From JAKQEM01 sp964391185 (GTDB lineage Bacteria; Patescibacteriota; Gracilibacteria; Peribacterales; Peribacteraceae): DNA of 64,000 nucleotides. Below the pieces are notes generated by a model. It was given only the letters and a program-made list of their open reading frames with translations, had not been told where the DNA came from and ran no database searches. This document shows, piece by piece, positions 8,008-16,933 of this stretch. Each line of letters begins with the position of its first letter. The first letter of the stretch is position 1. The position numbers and the translations under genes were made by a program. The stretch lies in assembly GCA_964391185.1 (NCBI GenBank), contig CAYMIX010000007.1:1-64000 (forward strand). Direction: 5' to 3'.

Positions 8008-8008
8008 A

Positions 8009-8983
8009 TTATTTCACCGGAACTACGTGAACAGGCTGGACAATATGTACCGGCTTCCCATCTTTCAACCATTCATCAATCGAGTTAAAGCTGTCTTCGT
8101 ACATACTGCGAACACTGTCATCGGCATAGAACGCAATATGCGGAGTAGTAACAACTTTCGGATGATGCACCAATCGAGTATCCTCTTTCACGTCGGCTTC
8201 GTGCTCAAGAACATCGAGTAGAGCGCAGCGGATTTTCCCGCTATCAAGCGCTTCAAGCAATGCCTCAGTATCTATAAGTGATCCTCGCGCGGTATTGATG
8301 AGAATCGCCCCGTCCTTCATTAGTTTGATGGTATCACGATTAATCATCTGCTTGGTTTCTGGAAGCGATGGAGCATGCAATGTGACGATATCGCTTTGCT
8401 GTAGGAGTTCTGGAAGCCCCACATACTGAAGTCCAAACTCCTGCGTGAGTTCAATGACCTGGAAGATATCATGCCCGAGGATTCGCATCCCAAAGCCATG
8501 CGCAATCTTTGCAACTTTGCGGCCGATTTTCCCCGTACCGACGATGCCGATGGTTTTGCCCTGCAACGCCATACCGCGCAAACCGTGATAATCAAATTGG
8601 CCTTCGCGCACTCTTTTATTGCCTTCGGTGATGTGACGCATGGTACCCAAAAGAAGCGCAAAAGCATGTTCGGCAATAACGTGCGACCCATAATCCGGCA
8701 CATTGCACACGATAATCCCCCGCTTTTGACATGCTTCGGTGTCAATGTGATCAAACCCCACAGAGCGTGTGCACAGGAGTTTGAGATTCCGTAATTGTGC
8801 GAGTATTTCTGTGGAAAACTTCGTCGTGATAAAGCACGAAATCACCTCTGCTTCGTGACATGCTGCGATCAAGCCATCACCGGATAATCCTGGCTGATGA
8901 ATGGTCGCTCTTGGAAATCGAGCACTGACAAGCAGTTGATCTTCAACGTCGACGTCTAGGAAAACGAGTTTTGATTGCTTCAT
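8009..8983 (-). CDS. NAD-dependent D-2-hydroxyacid dehydrogenase (D-lactate dehydrogenase-like)
   Basis: The family reduces 2-oxoacids such as pyruvate to D-hydroxyacids with NADH, a plausible fermentative sink in an organism with a limited respiratory chain. The 324-aa protein has the Rossmann motif GIVGTGKIGRKVA (about 146-158). An Asp closes the second strand (LGHD), which favours NAD. Catalytic residues are Arg in NTARGSLID, Glu in LDVLEHEAD and His in TTPHIAFY. The N-terminal split catalytic domain ends with a short C-terminal return. The exact substrate cannot be read from the sequence. Confidence 0.9.
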   Translation of the reverse strand: MKQSKLVFLDVDVEDQLLVSARFPRATIHQPGLSGDGLIAACHEAEVISCFITTKFSTEILAQLRNLKLLCTRSVGFDHIDTEACQKRGIIVCNVPDYGSHVIAEHAFALLLGTMRHITEGNKRVREGQFDYHGLRGMALQGKTIGIVGTGKIGRKVAKIAHGFGMRILGHDIFQVIELTQEFGLQYVGLPELLQQSDIVTLHAPSLPETKQMINRDTIKLMKDGAILINTARGSLIDTEALLEALDSGKIRCALLDVLEHEADVKEDTRLVHHPKVVTTPHIAFYADDSVRSMYEDSFNSIDEWLKDGKPVHIVQPVHVVPVK

Positions 8984-8989
8984 GTGATC

Positions 8990-9092
8990 AATAGTACCAG
9001 ATAGATTTGGTTACGCGTTGGCTCGTTACGCATTACTCGTTGGCGAACGCGGAACGTGTAAACGAGCAACGAGCGAACGTTATGCATGTTCA
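8990..9092. repeat. Imperfect inverted repeat built from CGTT-type words
   Basis: This region, between the divergent dehydrogenase and LCP genes, contains GTTGGCTCGTTAC-type words on the left and their near-complements (GAGCAACGAGCGAACG) on the right. It has the look of the other word-repeat inverted arms in this window, but pairing is imperfect. Confidence 0.45.
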
Positions 9093-9162
9093 CAAGATTT
9101 ATCCAGACATTTCAACGAAGAAAAGCCTGGAAAGGTACGTTAGCATCCCTATACTTCCCGCC

Positions 9163-10731
9163 ATGTCATTCACGGTACGTTCATTGCGTGAGGATCCAAA
9201 ACCACGCGCACAATCTTCCTGGAAACCATGGTTCAACATTCTGCTCAAAATGAGCGGACCTCTTATAGTCATTGGACGCATATGGAGAGAAAAGCATGAA
9301 GCACGCATTCAACATGAGCATCGCGTCAATCTCCTCAAGCGTATTATTGTTATTCTTGTTGCTCTGTTCTGTGCGGTGCTGCTCTTCGCGGGAACAGCTA
9401 AAGCACTGATTTCTCTCAGAGTACTGAGCCTACAAAACATTATCAGCGTGACAGGGTCCGATTTGCCTGTCGATGCATATGGTCACACGAACATACTTTT
9501 ACTAGGACAGGGTGATGCGGGACACGATGGCATCGACCTGACAGATACGATCATGATTGCGAGTATCGACGCTAAGAAAACAAAGAGCACCGTGCTCCTG
9601 TCGCTTCCTCGCGACCTGTATTTTTTGGAAACCGCAAAGATGGGCAAAGGCCGCATCAACAGCCTGTATCGTGATTACAAAATTATCTTGGAGCGCGAGG
9701 GCCTGAGCGTGGAAGAAGCATCAAAACAAGCAATGCAGGAACTTGCGAAAGAAATCAGCCTCGCGATGAATGTGGATATTCACCACATCGTGAAAGTGGA
9801 CTTTATCGGATTTGTCCAAGCAGTAGATGCCATCGGCGGTATCGATATTGTTGTGCCCGAAACATTGGTTGATACCGAATATCCGGGACCAAACTACACC
9901 TACGAAACATTCAGCATCGAAGCCGGACCGCAACACATTGATGGGGAAACAGCTCTCAAGTACGCACGCAGCCGCCACTCCACCAGTGACTTCGATCGCT
10001 CGCGCCGTCAGCAGCAGATTCTTTCTGCTATCGCAGAGAAAATGCAGACGGATGGAACATTGACCAAGCCACGACAAATTGTTGACTTGATGGAAATCAT
10101 GAAGGAACACGTAGAAACAACACTTGCAGTACGCGAAATGGTCAGTCTTGCAGGAGCAGGCAAAGAGATTGATCGATCCAAACTTATTGCCGTTCAGCTC
10201 AATACGCAGAACGGTCTCTATGGAGAATTTTCTGCGCCCGGCGGCATGCTCTATAACCCCCCGCGGGATCAGTTTGGTGGAGCCGCAGTACTCCTGCCTG
10301 TTTCAATCCCTCCAGAACCAGTGACGTGGAAGCAGCTCCAAGCACTCACACAATTGCTCGTGCACGAGCGAACGCTCCACTCCGAAAAAGTGGGTGTGCG
10401 CATCTGGAATGCAGGCGCTGCTCCTGGAACGGCACGCCGCCTGGGTGGTGAACTCATTCGCTATGGCATCAATGTCGTCGCAATGGAAAACGCACCCGAA
10501 GGCACCGACGACATCACACAATCGATCGTCACAGGTTCGGCCGATGACCCGGCAGCCAAGCGTATCGCAGAACTCGTGAGCATGCCTTTCGAGGCTATTC
10601 CCGCCCCCGTGTCCGCCCCAGGCAGTTCAGCCGCTCCACGTACATTTGAACCAATAACGATCGAACTTGGTACAGAGTACGAGTACAATCAAATTCAGTC
10701 GGCTGTTTTAGATGAGCCTTCCGACTTCTAA
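9163..10731 (+). CDS. LytR-CpsA-Psr (LCP) family glycopolymer transferase with LytR_C domain
   Basis: LCP proteins attach lipid-linked glycopolymers to the cell wall, acting outside the membrane. The 522-aa protein has a cytoplasmic basic region, one TM helix (about 62-84), then the LCP domain: NILLLGQGDAG, DLTDTIMIASID, SLPRDLYF, KGRINSLY, GPQHIDGETALKYARSRHSTSDFDRSRRQQ. A C-terminal LytR_C-type domain (about 395-470, VGVRIWNAGAAPGTARRLGGELIRYG) and a Pro/Ala-rich tail follow. ATG 9163 was chosen because TATACT (9150-9155) lies 7 nt upstream. The next gene begins 6 nt after the stop. A second LCP gene is at 46605-48029. Confidence 0.9.
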   Translation: MSFTVRSLREDPKPRAQSSWKPWFNILLKMSGPLIVIGRIWREKHEARIQHEHRVNLLKRIIVILVALFCAVLLFAGTAKALISLRVLSLQNIISVTGSDLPVDAYGHTNILLLGQGDAGHDGIDLTDTIMIASIDAKKTKSTVLLSLPRDLYFLETAKMGKGRINSLYRDYKIILEREGLSVEEASKQAMQELAKEISLAMNVDIHHIVKVDFIGFVQAVDAIGGIDIVVPETLVDTEYPGPNYTYETFSIEAGPQHIDGETALKYARSRHSTSDFDRSRRQQQILSAIAEKMQTDGTLTKPRQIVDLMEIMKEHVETTLAVREMVSLAGAGKEIDRSKLIAVQLNTQNGLYGEFSAPGGMLYNPPRDQFGGAAVLLPVSIPPEPVTWKQLQALTQLLVHERTLHSEKVGVRIWNAGAAPGTARRLGGELIRYGINVVAMENAPEGTDDITQSIVTGSADDPAAKRIAELVSMPFEAIPAPVSAPGSSAAPRTFEPITIELGTEYEYNQIQSAVLDEPSDF

Positions 10732-10737
10732 TATTTT

Positions 10738-11655
10738 ATGACCCCACGAGAAATCATCGCGGCAGCGTGGGCGATTACGACCAAAGAATCACAATTGCGA
10801 CGGTGGTCGTTTACGTCATCACTCTTAGAAATGCTCTTCAGCATTAAGCTGATTGGGTACCAACTCTACTTTGCCTACGAATATTTTATAGGCACAGGTG
10901 AAGCAGGATTCTTCGATGTCGAAATTCTGCTTTATAAATCTGTGGAACATTGGATCTTCTACACCATTATCACCATTTTTGTCCTGATGATCATCGTAGA
11001 ATTTTTCCTTCCCCACCTTTGCCAAGGAGCAATTATCGGGCTCGCGGCTAAGTCATATCGCGGAGAAAAAGTAAAAGGCGGGCTCGTGCTCGGTCTCTAC
11101 AATTTCTTCCCAATCTTCACCATCCATGAATTCCTCACATTGAGCAGCATCTCCACCTTAGTCACCGTCGTATCGCTGACTTTCCGTTATGTCGAAGGCC
11201 CCTTGCAAAAGCTCTCGATCGCGATGGCGGTGATTCTCTTCCTCTTTTCCGTCATCTTAAAATTCTTCTTTAGCTTCGCACAAGAAGCAGTCGTCACACA
11301 GAAGCTGGGCATTTTTGACGCAATCGGCCGCAGCTTTAAACTAATTGTGAGCCATCTTGGACACATCGTATTTTTATTACTGCTTCTCTTTGTTATTTCG
11401 CTGCGCATCGTCATCAATGCAGTGATTGTGATTCTCATCCCTGCGATCATCGTCGGACTCGCACTATTCCTCGCAACCATCTTCCCTACATCCGTCAGCT
11501 ACACCATCTCGGGAATTGTCGGACTCGCAATGATTATTGGTGCTAGTTACATGTTCGCCTACATCCACGCATTCAAGGTAACTGTGTGGACTATTACGTA
11601 TTTGGAACTCATCAAGCACAAAGACTTGGACGTGATTATGGGGGAGAATATCTGA
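10738..11655 (+). CDS. Polytopic membrane protein of unknown function
   Basis: The 305-aa protein has about six strongly hydrophobic segments (roughly 30-48, 72-95, 135-150, 160-180, 205-245 and 252-285). No catalytic motif is recognised. It follows the LCP gene by 6 nt, so it is almost certainly co-transcribed with it and may serve envelope assembly; that is inference from context. Its last 20 bases overlap the end of the convergent ABC ATPase gene. Confidence 0.65.
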   Translation: MTPREIIAAAWAITTKESQLRRWSFTSSLLEMLFSIKLIGYQLYFAYEYFIGTGEAGFFDVEILLYKSVEHWIFYTIITIFVLMIIVEFFLPHLCQGAIIGLAAKSYRGEKVKGGLVLGLYNFFPIFTIHEFLTLSSISTLVTVVSLTFRYVEGPLQKLSIAMAVILFLFSVILKFFFSFAQEAVVTQKLGIFDAIGRSFKLIVSHLGHIVFLLLLLFVISLRIVINAVIVILIPAIIVGLALFLATIFPTSVSYTISGIVGLAMIIGASYMFAYIHAFKVTVWTITYLELIKHKDLDVIMGENI

Positions 11656-12319
11656 CAAAAGAAGCTTTTATTGCCTCTTTGATCTGTTGAAAATCAGAGG
11701 AAGAATATCCACTGAATTGTTCACCGATTTTTCCTTCCCGAAGAATAATAATCCTATCAGCGAGCATGAGCGCCTCCTCAATACTATGCGTCACAAGCAA
11801 AACCGTTATTTTTTGTGACTGCCGCAATGTGCCAAGCCAGGCTTGTAACTGTTCCCGCGTGTAAGCATCGAGCGAACCAAACGGTTCATCCATCAGTAAT
11901 ACATCAGGTTTGTGAGCAATAGCACGTGCGATGGCAACACGTTGTTTCTGCCCGCCAGAAAGCGCTGCTGGATATACACGAGCTTTTTCCTCAAGCCCCG
12001 CCATCTGTAAACATTCCTTGATCCACTGGGAACGCTGATCTTTTTGCATCGCCAAACCAAATGCAACATTTTGCTCAACGGTCATCCATGGGAAAAGCGC
12101 ATAGTGCTGAAACACCATGCCAATACGCTTGGGAATAGTAATTTCTCCTGAGAAAGGCAAGTGCCCAGCTAACGCATGAAGTAAGGTAGATTTGCCCGAT
12201 CCGGACTTACCCACAATTGCCGCAAACTCTCCTGTAGAAACTTGGAGATTAATGTCTGACAAAATAATCTGTTCGTCACGTTTCACTGTAAGCCGAGAGG
12301 TTTCGATCAGATCGTTCAT
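11636..12319 (-). CDS. ABC transporter ATPase, nitrate/sulfonate/taurine (SsuB/TauB) type
   Basis: ATP-hydrolysing subunit of an uptake system. The 227-aa protein has Walker A GKSGSGKST, Q-loop VFQHYALFPW, signature LSGGQKQRVAIARA, Walker B VLLMDEPFGSLD and H-loop VTHS. ATG 12319 overlaps the TGA of the permease gene as ATGA, so I prefer it to the longer open frame from 12376. The short Q-loop to signature distance and the partners point to the SsuB/TauB/NrtD class. The substrate is not determinable from the sequence; sulfonates, nitrate, thiamine precursors and similar organics are all served by this class. Confidence 0.9.
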   Translation of the reverse strand: MNDLIETSRLTVKRDEQIILSDINLQVSTGEFAAIVGKSGSGKSTLLHALAGHLPFSGEITIPKRIGMVFQHYALFPWMTVEQNVAFGLAMQKDQRSQWIKECLQMAGLEEKARVYPAALSGGQKQRVAIARAIAHKPDVLLMDEPFGSLDAYTREQLQAWLGTLRQSQKITVLLVTHSIEEALMLADRIIILREGKIGEQFSGYSSSDFQQIKEAIKASFVRYSPP

Positions 12320-13077
12320 GCTTGTGATATCCATGGGAACAATCGCCGCACAGTAGCCGTGAATATGCTGTCGCACGACATATTGAGCATGGCAAGCATC
12401 ACCAGCCCCGCCATCATTTGATCGACTCTATAAGCCAATTGTGTCACTGAAATGCGATAGCCAAGACCACTTTGTGCACCGGCTAATTCGGAAACAAACA
12501 CCATGACGAATGAGATTGCGATGCCCGTGCGTATTCCTGTGATGATAAAAGGCAATGCCGCCGGGAAGATGACACGCATAAAAATACGAGCTGAAGATTG
12601 AGTGAGAAGTGCAGCACTCCATAGATATTCCGAAGCCACATCACGAGAACCAATATGCGCACCCAGCCATACGGGGAAAAACACAGCCAGACTGGTTGAA
12701 AATATTTTCCCAACTTCTCCAATTCCAAACCAGACAATGACGAGTGGAATAATCGCAACTGGTGGGAGAGGACGCAACAAGTGAATAACAGGAGACACGA
12801 TTGCATCGAACACGACGATTCTGCCAGTTATCAATCCCATCATGATTCCTGTTGCCGAGCCTATGCCGATACCCACGAGTGCGCGCCGAACACTGATAAA
12901 AGAATCGGAAACAAGCGTTCCATCTCGCATCATTAACCACCATGCAAATGCCATTTTGGACGGAGATGGAAACAGCAATGTGTTAACCACGCCGAATCGT
13001 GATACAGCATCCCAAAGAATCAATAAAACGGCAATTGATAGAAAAGACATGCCAATCTGCTGCCACGTTCTTTTCAT
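12316..13077 (-). CDS. ABC transporter permease, SsuC/TauC type
   Basis: Membrane channel subunit of 253 aa with about six TM segments. The family loop that docks onto the ATPase is visible around residues 165-185 (LLTQSSARIFMRVIFPAALPFIITGIR). RPLPPVAIIPLVIVWFG at about 101-117 is characteristic of SsuC/TauC/NrtB permeases. It overlaps the upstream substrate-binding protein gene and the downstream ATPase gene by ATGA-type junctions, so the three are translationally coupled. Confidence 0.9.
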   Translation of the reverse strand: MKRTWQQIGMSFLSIAVLLILWDAVSRFGVVNTLLFPSPSKMAFAWWLMMRDGTLVSDSFISVRRALVGIGIGSATGIMMGLITGRIVVFDAIVSPVIHLLRPLPPVAIIPLVIVWFGIGEVGKIFSTSLAVFFPVWLGAHIGSRDVASEYLWSAALLTQSSARIFMRVIFPAALPFIITGIRTGIAISFVMVFVSELAGAQSGLGYRISVTQLAYRVDQMMAGLVMLAMLNMSCDSIFTATVRRLFPWISQA

Positions 13078-14057
13078 AATTCAACGCTATCAGGCGCAAT
13101 ACGCTCAAGTGCATCTGGCCATATCATTGATTCGAAGTCCGGAATCTTTGTATCTACGGCAGCTTTACCTGTCTCTTTTGCCCAAGCTACCTCCCTATGC
13201 AGATACATAGCCAATGCAGGCGTGAGGCCAATACGAAAATCGAAGCTCTGCCAAATGCCATCAAGCGTTACACGATCAAGACCCGTATATTTTCCGACAA
13301 TCTCTTTTGATTCGTCCGGGAATTCTTTTATAAATTGCTCTGCTGCCAGAAGTGCGCGCAAAACTTTTTTAATTTGCTCAGGATGTCCTCGAACATCCTC
13401 ATCTGCTACGAGCACATATAACTCGGAATACACATCAGCATTCGTGAATGTTACACCGTGTTCTCCCAATTGTTTTTCGGCGATATATGCAAAGGGATCG
13501 AAGATAGCGATTGCATCTACAGTACCACTTACAAGTGATGCTGGCATATCTCCTGGTTTTTGACTGATGATTTCTATCTCCTCAGCTGCAATACCAATAT
13601 CCTTCAGAAATTCATGTGTGAAAAATTCAGGTCCGCCACCAATAGATGTAGAAAGCTTGCGTTTTTTTGCAAAAAAATAATCCTCTGCGGATCCTGAATA
13701 CTCATCACGTCGAGCAACAATTCGAACTTCATTGATGGTTTTGTGAACAACTTGTGCAGGAATAATAAATTGATGTCCCTGCAGGGACGAGAGCGCAACT
13801 GGCACATCCCCCGAAATAGCATAATCTAATGAGTCGGCAAGAAACGCTTCTAAGGCAAATTTTCCAGCAGTGAATTCTTTCAGCTCTACATCTAAATTTT
13901 CATTCTGGAAAAAGCCTTTATCGTTTGCCACCATCACAAGGGCCATTGCCGGAGATGTCTGAATGCCTATAGAGATCGATTCTGAAGTAGGCAACATTCC
14001 CATAGATGCCTGGCATGCCATGAGAAGAAGTAGTGCAAGAATTGCTAGCTGTCTCAT
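13074..14057 (-). CDS. ABC transporter substrate-binding lipoprotein, SsuA/TauA-like
   Basis: Extracytoplasmic receptor of the 11636-14057 uptake operon, 327 aa. The signal peptide ends in a lipobox (LLMAC, Cys at about 15), so the protein is probably lipid-anchored. The fold is NMT1/SsuA-like: GIQTSPAMALVMVANDKGFFQNENLDVEL, then SGTVDAIAIFDPFAYIAEKQLGE at mid-protein. It is the first gene of the operon and lies divergent from a TrmB-like regulator across an 80-nt A/T-rich region. Confidence 0.88.
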   Translation of the reverse strand: MRQLAILALLLLMACQASMGMLPTSESISIGIQTSPAMALVMVANDKGFFQNENLDVELKEFTAGKFALEAFLADSLDYAISGDVPVALSSLQGHQFIIPAQVVHKTINEVRIVARRDEYSGSAEDYFFAKKRKLSTSIGGGPEFFTHEFLKDIGIAAEEIEIISQKPGDMPASLVSGTVDAIAIFDPFAYIAEKQLGEHGVTFTNADVYSELYVLVADEDVRGHPEQIKKVLRALLAAEQFIKEFPDESKEIVGKYTGLDRVTLDGIWQSFDFRIGLTPALAMYLHREVAWAKETGKAAVDTKIPDFESMIWPDALERIAPDSVEL

Positions 14058-14093
14058 ATTTAAAACACGAAATATATAATATTGATTTTATAG

Positions 14094-14132
14094 TTTATTA
14101 AAGCATAATAAATAGTGTCGTTTTTACGCGAC
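14094..14132. promoter_or_regulatory. Candidate operators between the ABC operon and trmB-like gene
   Basis: TTTATTA-aagca-TAATAAA (14094-14112) is a perfect 7-bp inverted repeat. TGTCG-tttttacg-CGACA (about 14116-14133) is a second, shorter one. Both lie in the 80-nt divergent intergenic region, where the regulator would be expected to bind. Confidence 0.5.
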
Positions 14133-14137
14133 AACTT

Positions 14138-14989
14138 ATGAAAGAATCGCTCAATAACACACTTATTGCACTTGGGTTCACAGAGGAGGAAATCCGCACA
14201 TATTCCGCATTGCTTGAGCATGGTTCAATCACCGTTGGCGCTCTTTCGAAGAAATCTGGCATCGTACGATCATCACTCTATGGAATATTGAAACGTTTAC
14301 AGGATGGCGGACTGGCAACACAAACTCTGAAAGATGGATTGAAATTATTCATGGCGCAGGACCCTGAAAAAATCTCTCAATTGTTCGAACAGAAAATCGA
14401 GGAGCTCCAGCACAAACACGAACTTTACCAAACAATCATTCCTGCATTACGCGCAAAGCGTTCATCAAATGTACTGAAGCCGACTTTTCAGTTATTTGAA
14501 GGAGAAGAAGGTATGCGCAATATCTTGAAGGATATGCTGCTCTATCGTGACATGGAGACGCAGTCGTTCTGGCCGATTAAACAAATGGTTGATGTACTCT
14601 CCCCTGATTTCTTCAGGTACCTCAATAAAGTACGTATCGAAAGCAATCTTTACACACGTGCAATCTGGCCTCAGAAACAGATGCTCGATGTAGCAAAACA
14701 TCCATACCTAGGAGTGGGAGAAGAATTTCGTCGTGAGATTCGTGTCGCGCCTCCGGAAATCAATTGTTCGATGGGATATTGGATCTATGGCAACAAAGTC
14801 GCATTTATTTCCTCGCGCAGAGAGGCATTTGGTTTTATCATAGAAAGTGCCGAGCTTGTGGAAATGCTTTTGACTCAGTTTGAAGTGATATGGAAACTTT
14901 CGCAGCCTCTTAAAGTAAACAAAGAGGCAACAAATTCTTTCATAAAGGAAATAAAAAGAGGAAGAGATATCCCGGGACGAAAAATTTGA
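14138..14989 (+). CDS. TrmB-family transcriptional regulator
   Basis: The 283-aa protein has an N-terminal winged helix typical of TrmB (LIALGFTEEEIRTYSALLEHGSITVGALSKKSGIVRSSLYGILKRLQDGGL, about 9-62) followed by a coiled-coil stretch (about 75-105). The C-terminal domain is an effector-type domain resembling those of TrmB-like regulators rather than a phospholipase D active site; no HKD motif is seen. TrmB proteins usually control sugar or solute transport. Here the gene is divergent from the SsuABC/TauABC-type operon, so local control of that operon is likely. It is more A/T-rich than its neighbours. Confidence 0.8.
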   Translation: MKESLNNTLIALGFTEEEIRTYSALLEHGSITVGALSKKSGIVRSSLYGILKRLQDGGLATQTLKDGLKLFMAQDPEKISQLFEQKIEELQHKHELYQTIIPALRAKRSSNVLKPTFQLFEGEEGMRNILKDMLLYRDMETQSFWPIKQMVDVLSPDFFRYLNKVRIESNLYTRAIWPQKQMLDVAKHPYLGVGEEFRREIRVAPPEINCSMGYWIYGNKVAFISSRREAFGFIIESAELVEMLLTQFEVIWKLSQPLKVNKEATNSFIKEIKRGRDIPGRKI

Positions 14990-15022
14990 GGAGCCATTGA
15001 TCTAACGATAAGGTAGGCCCCT

Positions 15023-15778
15023 ATGCCTATCGCTCTCATTACAGGTGCCACCGCCGGAATCGGCGAAGCCACCGCTAAGCTCCTCGCTCAAAACGGATTT
15101 GATTTGATCATCAACGGACGACGTCAGGAACGCCTCGATGCTCTTGCAGAGGAACTCAAGAAAAATGGTGTGCGTGTATTACCACTCGCATTTGATGTAC
15201 GTGATCAATCTCAGGTGAAAGCCAATCTGGAGAATCTTCCCGCAGACTGGAAACAAGTAGATGTACTCATCAATAACGCCGGGCTCGCACTTGGGAAAGA
15301 ATTGCTCAATGAATCACTCCTAGAAGATGCGGATGTAATGATCGATACGAATATCAAAGGACTTCTGTATGTAACGCATTGTATCGTTCCACAGATGATC
15401 GAACGGAAACACGGACATATTGTGAATTTAGGATCGATCGCAGGAAAAGAAGTGTATAAAACCGGCGCAGTCTATAACGCGACGAAGTTCGCCGTCGAAG
15501 CACTCACGCGCGGCATGCGTATTGATTTCCTTGAGCACGGTATTCGCGTTTCCAGCGTGTGCCCGGGCATCGTCCAGACAGAGTTCGCCGACGTGCGATT
15601 TAAAGGCGATACGGAACGCGTACGCGCACATCATGCGGGCTATGCGCCTCTGCAGGCGGAAGACATCGCAGATGCCATCCACTGGGTCATCACTCGCCCG
15701 CCGCATGTGAATATCAATGACCTACTTATCATGCCAACAGCACAGGCAAATACGACGCATCATGTGAAGAAAGCGTGA
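15023..15778 (+). CDS. Short-chain dehydrogenase/reductase, NADP-type
   Basis: The 251-aa classical SDR has TGATAGIGEA (8-17), an Arg pair after the second strand (NGRRQER) that favours NADP, NNAG (about 85-88), a catalytic Ser in NLGSIAG, and YNATK (about 153-157). It is close to the YdfG/serine 3-dehydrogenase-like group of 3-hydroxyacid oxidoreductases. The physiological substrate is not evident. It follows the TrmB-like gene by 33 nt on the same strand. Confidence 0.88.
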   Translation: MPIALITGATAGIGEATAKLLAQNGFDLIINGRRQERLDALAEELKKNGVRVLPLAFDVRDQSQVKANLENLPADWKQVDVLINNAGLALGKELLNESLLEDADVMIDTNIKGLLYVTHCIVPQMIERKHGHIVNLGSIAGKEVYKTGAVYNATKFAVEALTRGMRIDFLEHGIRVSSVCPGIVQTEFADVRFKGDTERVRAHHAGYAPLQAEDIADAIHWVITRPPHVNINDLLIMPTAQANTTHHVKKA

Positions 15779-15786
15779 TTGAGATG

Positions 15787-16149
15787 TTACGCTGCGATTC
15801 CTGTCTTTCGTTCCAAGTGTTTGATGCGTCGTTCATGATCTTCGGTGCGATCTTTAAAAGTGCCTAAGAAATCATAATGCATATTCTCTGCGACCAGATT
15901 GAAATGATCTTTTAATTCTGTTTTTAAAGTATGCATATCCGCACGCAATTCATCCTTCAAATTTGTTATATCTCGGTCCATCTTTATTTCAAGATCGCCA
16001 ATTCTTTCCATGACATATCCGACGTCCTGCTTTAAAGCTTTTGTATCTGCTTGAAGCACTTTTGTATCCTGCCGGAGCAGATGCATATCTTGTTTTAAAG
16101 GTATTAGGTCTGCCTTCGTTGCCGCTGTTGTTGAATCATCCTGAACCAT
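15787..16149 (-). CDS. Small coiled-coil protein of unknown function
   Basis: About 120 aa, almost entirely heptad-patterned (LKQDMHLLRQDTKVLQADTKALKQDV and so on to the C-terminus, which ends HERRIKHLERKTGIAA). No catalytic motif is seen. ATG 16149 has GGAAG just upstream and is preferred over a TTG at 16188 that lies inside a palindromic repeat. The end pattern (RI/RV-x-HLE-x-K-x-G) is echoed by the coiled-coil protein at 38449-38730 (EKRVSHLEDKVGV), and both genes sit beside the same repeat family. Confidence 0.6.
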   Translation of the reverse strand: MVQDDSTTAATKADLIPLKQDMHLLRQDTKVLQADTKALKQDVGYVMERIGDLEIKMDRDITNLKDELRADMHTLKTELKDHFNLVAENMHYDFLGTFKDRTEDHERRIKHLERKTGIAA

Positions 16150-16188
16150 AAGACTTCCGACTCTACGTCCCAGATATTTGGTAATCAA

Positions 16189-16208
16189 GCTTTAGCTCTT
16201 TAAAGCAC
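16189..16208 (-). repeat. Palindromic repeat, GCTTTAG family (diverged copy)
   Basis: The minus strand reads GTGCTTTAAAGAGCTAAAGC, close to GTGCACTAAAGAGCTAAAGC in the copy at 23128-23153. It lies at the 5' end of the coiled-coil gene. Confidence 0.6.
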
Positions 16209-16267
16209 TGAAGCAAGGTATGAAGAATGATTCAGCAATGGAATATACGATGCGCAACCACTTCCCA

Positions 16268-16312
16268 TTGACCGTGCACGTTCGTACACCTATGATGGTG
16301 AACGTTCGTTCA
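16268..16312 (+). promoter_or_regulatory. lexA promoter with two SOS-type operators
   Basis: TTGACC (16268-16273), a 17-nt spacer and TATGAT (16291-16296) form the promoter. tGCACgttcGTACa (16275-16288) lies in the spacer and tGAACgttcGTTCa (16299-16312) directly follows the -10 box. The second fits the GAAC-N4-GTTC SOS box known from Gram-positive LexA; the first shares the gttc core. LexA bound at either would block RNA polymerase, giving autoregulation. Confidence 0.85.
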
Positions 16313-16321
16313 TCGATCACT

Positions 16322-16933
16322 ATGACTACTCTCACACCTCACCAGCGCACGACATTGAACTATGTTCGCGAATTCCAGAAGAAGCGTGGATATTCCCCGT
16401 CCCTCTCTGATCTTGCTGTCGCCTTTGGCGTGAAGAGCAAGAACGCTGTCGCAAAGGTGATCAACGCACTGGTGAAAAATGGCTATCTTCACAAGGACCC
16501 GAAAGGTCGCATCAAGATTTTGGAAATCGAAGAAGCGATGAACAATGTCGCAGCTGCTCTCACGCTTCCCCTCTTTGGCCCTATCCGCGCAGGCTTCGCT
16601 GCCGCGGCAGAAGAGCAGGCAGAAGAGTTAGTCACGCTCGATACGTATTTAGTCCGTGATAAAAACGCGACATTCCTTCTCCGCGTAAAAGGAGACAGCA
16701 TGATTAATGCTGGAATTCAGGAGGGAGACTTGGTGATTGTTGAGCGCGGTAAAGAGCCACGTGTCGGAGAGATTGTTGTCGGTGTGCTCGATGGAGAATT
16801 CACCCTGAAGCGTCTCAAAAAAGATAAAGGGAAGTATTATCTCCAAGCTGAGAACGATGCATACCCAGACCTTTATGCGATGGATGAACTGAAGGTAGCG
16901 GGAGTGGTGAAGGGTGTCGTCAGGAAGTATTAA
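16322..16933 (+). CDS. lexA: LexA repressor, SOS response regulator
   Basis: LexA represses DNA-damage genes until RecA filaments trigger its self-cleavage. The product is 203 aa from ATG 16322, the start that matches the family N-terminus (TLTPHQRTTLNYVREFQKK); the frame is open further upstream, but through the promoter. There is a winged-helix DNA-binding domain at 1-65, a scissile Ala90-Gly91 in GPIRAGFA, catalytic Ser126 in GDSM and Lys163 in EFTLKRLK. The stop codon is embedded in the word-repeat arm that flanks the following four-helix-bundle gene. It probably forms an SOS unit with the Y-family polymerase gene at 17365. Confidence 0.95.
   Translation: MTTLTPHQRTTLNYVREFQKKRGYSPSLSDLAVAFGVKSKNAVAKVINALVKNGYLHKDPKGRIKILEIEEAMNNVAAALTLPLFGPIRAGFAAAAEEQAEELVTLDTYLVRDKNATFLLRVKGDSMINAGIQEGDLVIVERGKEPRVGEIVVGVLDGEFTLKRLKKDKGKYYLQAENDAYPDLYAMDELKVAGVVKGVVRKY

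Noticed and set aside
8990..9162. SOS box upstream of the LCP gene (GAACGTTATGCATGTTC)
   Set aside because: The spacing between GAAC and GTTC is far longer than the 4 nt of the lexA boxes, so it is probably chance within a word-repeat region.
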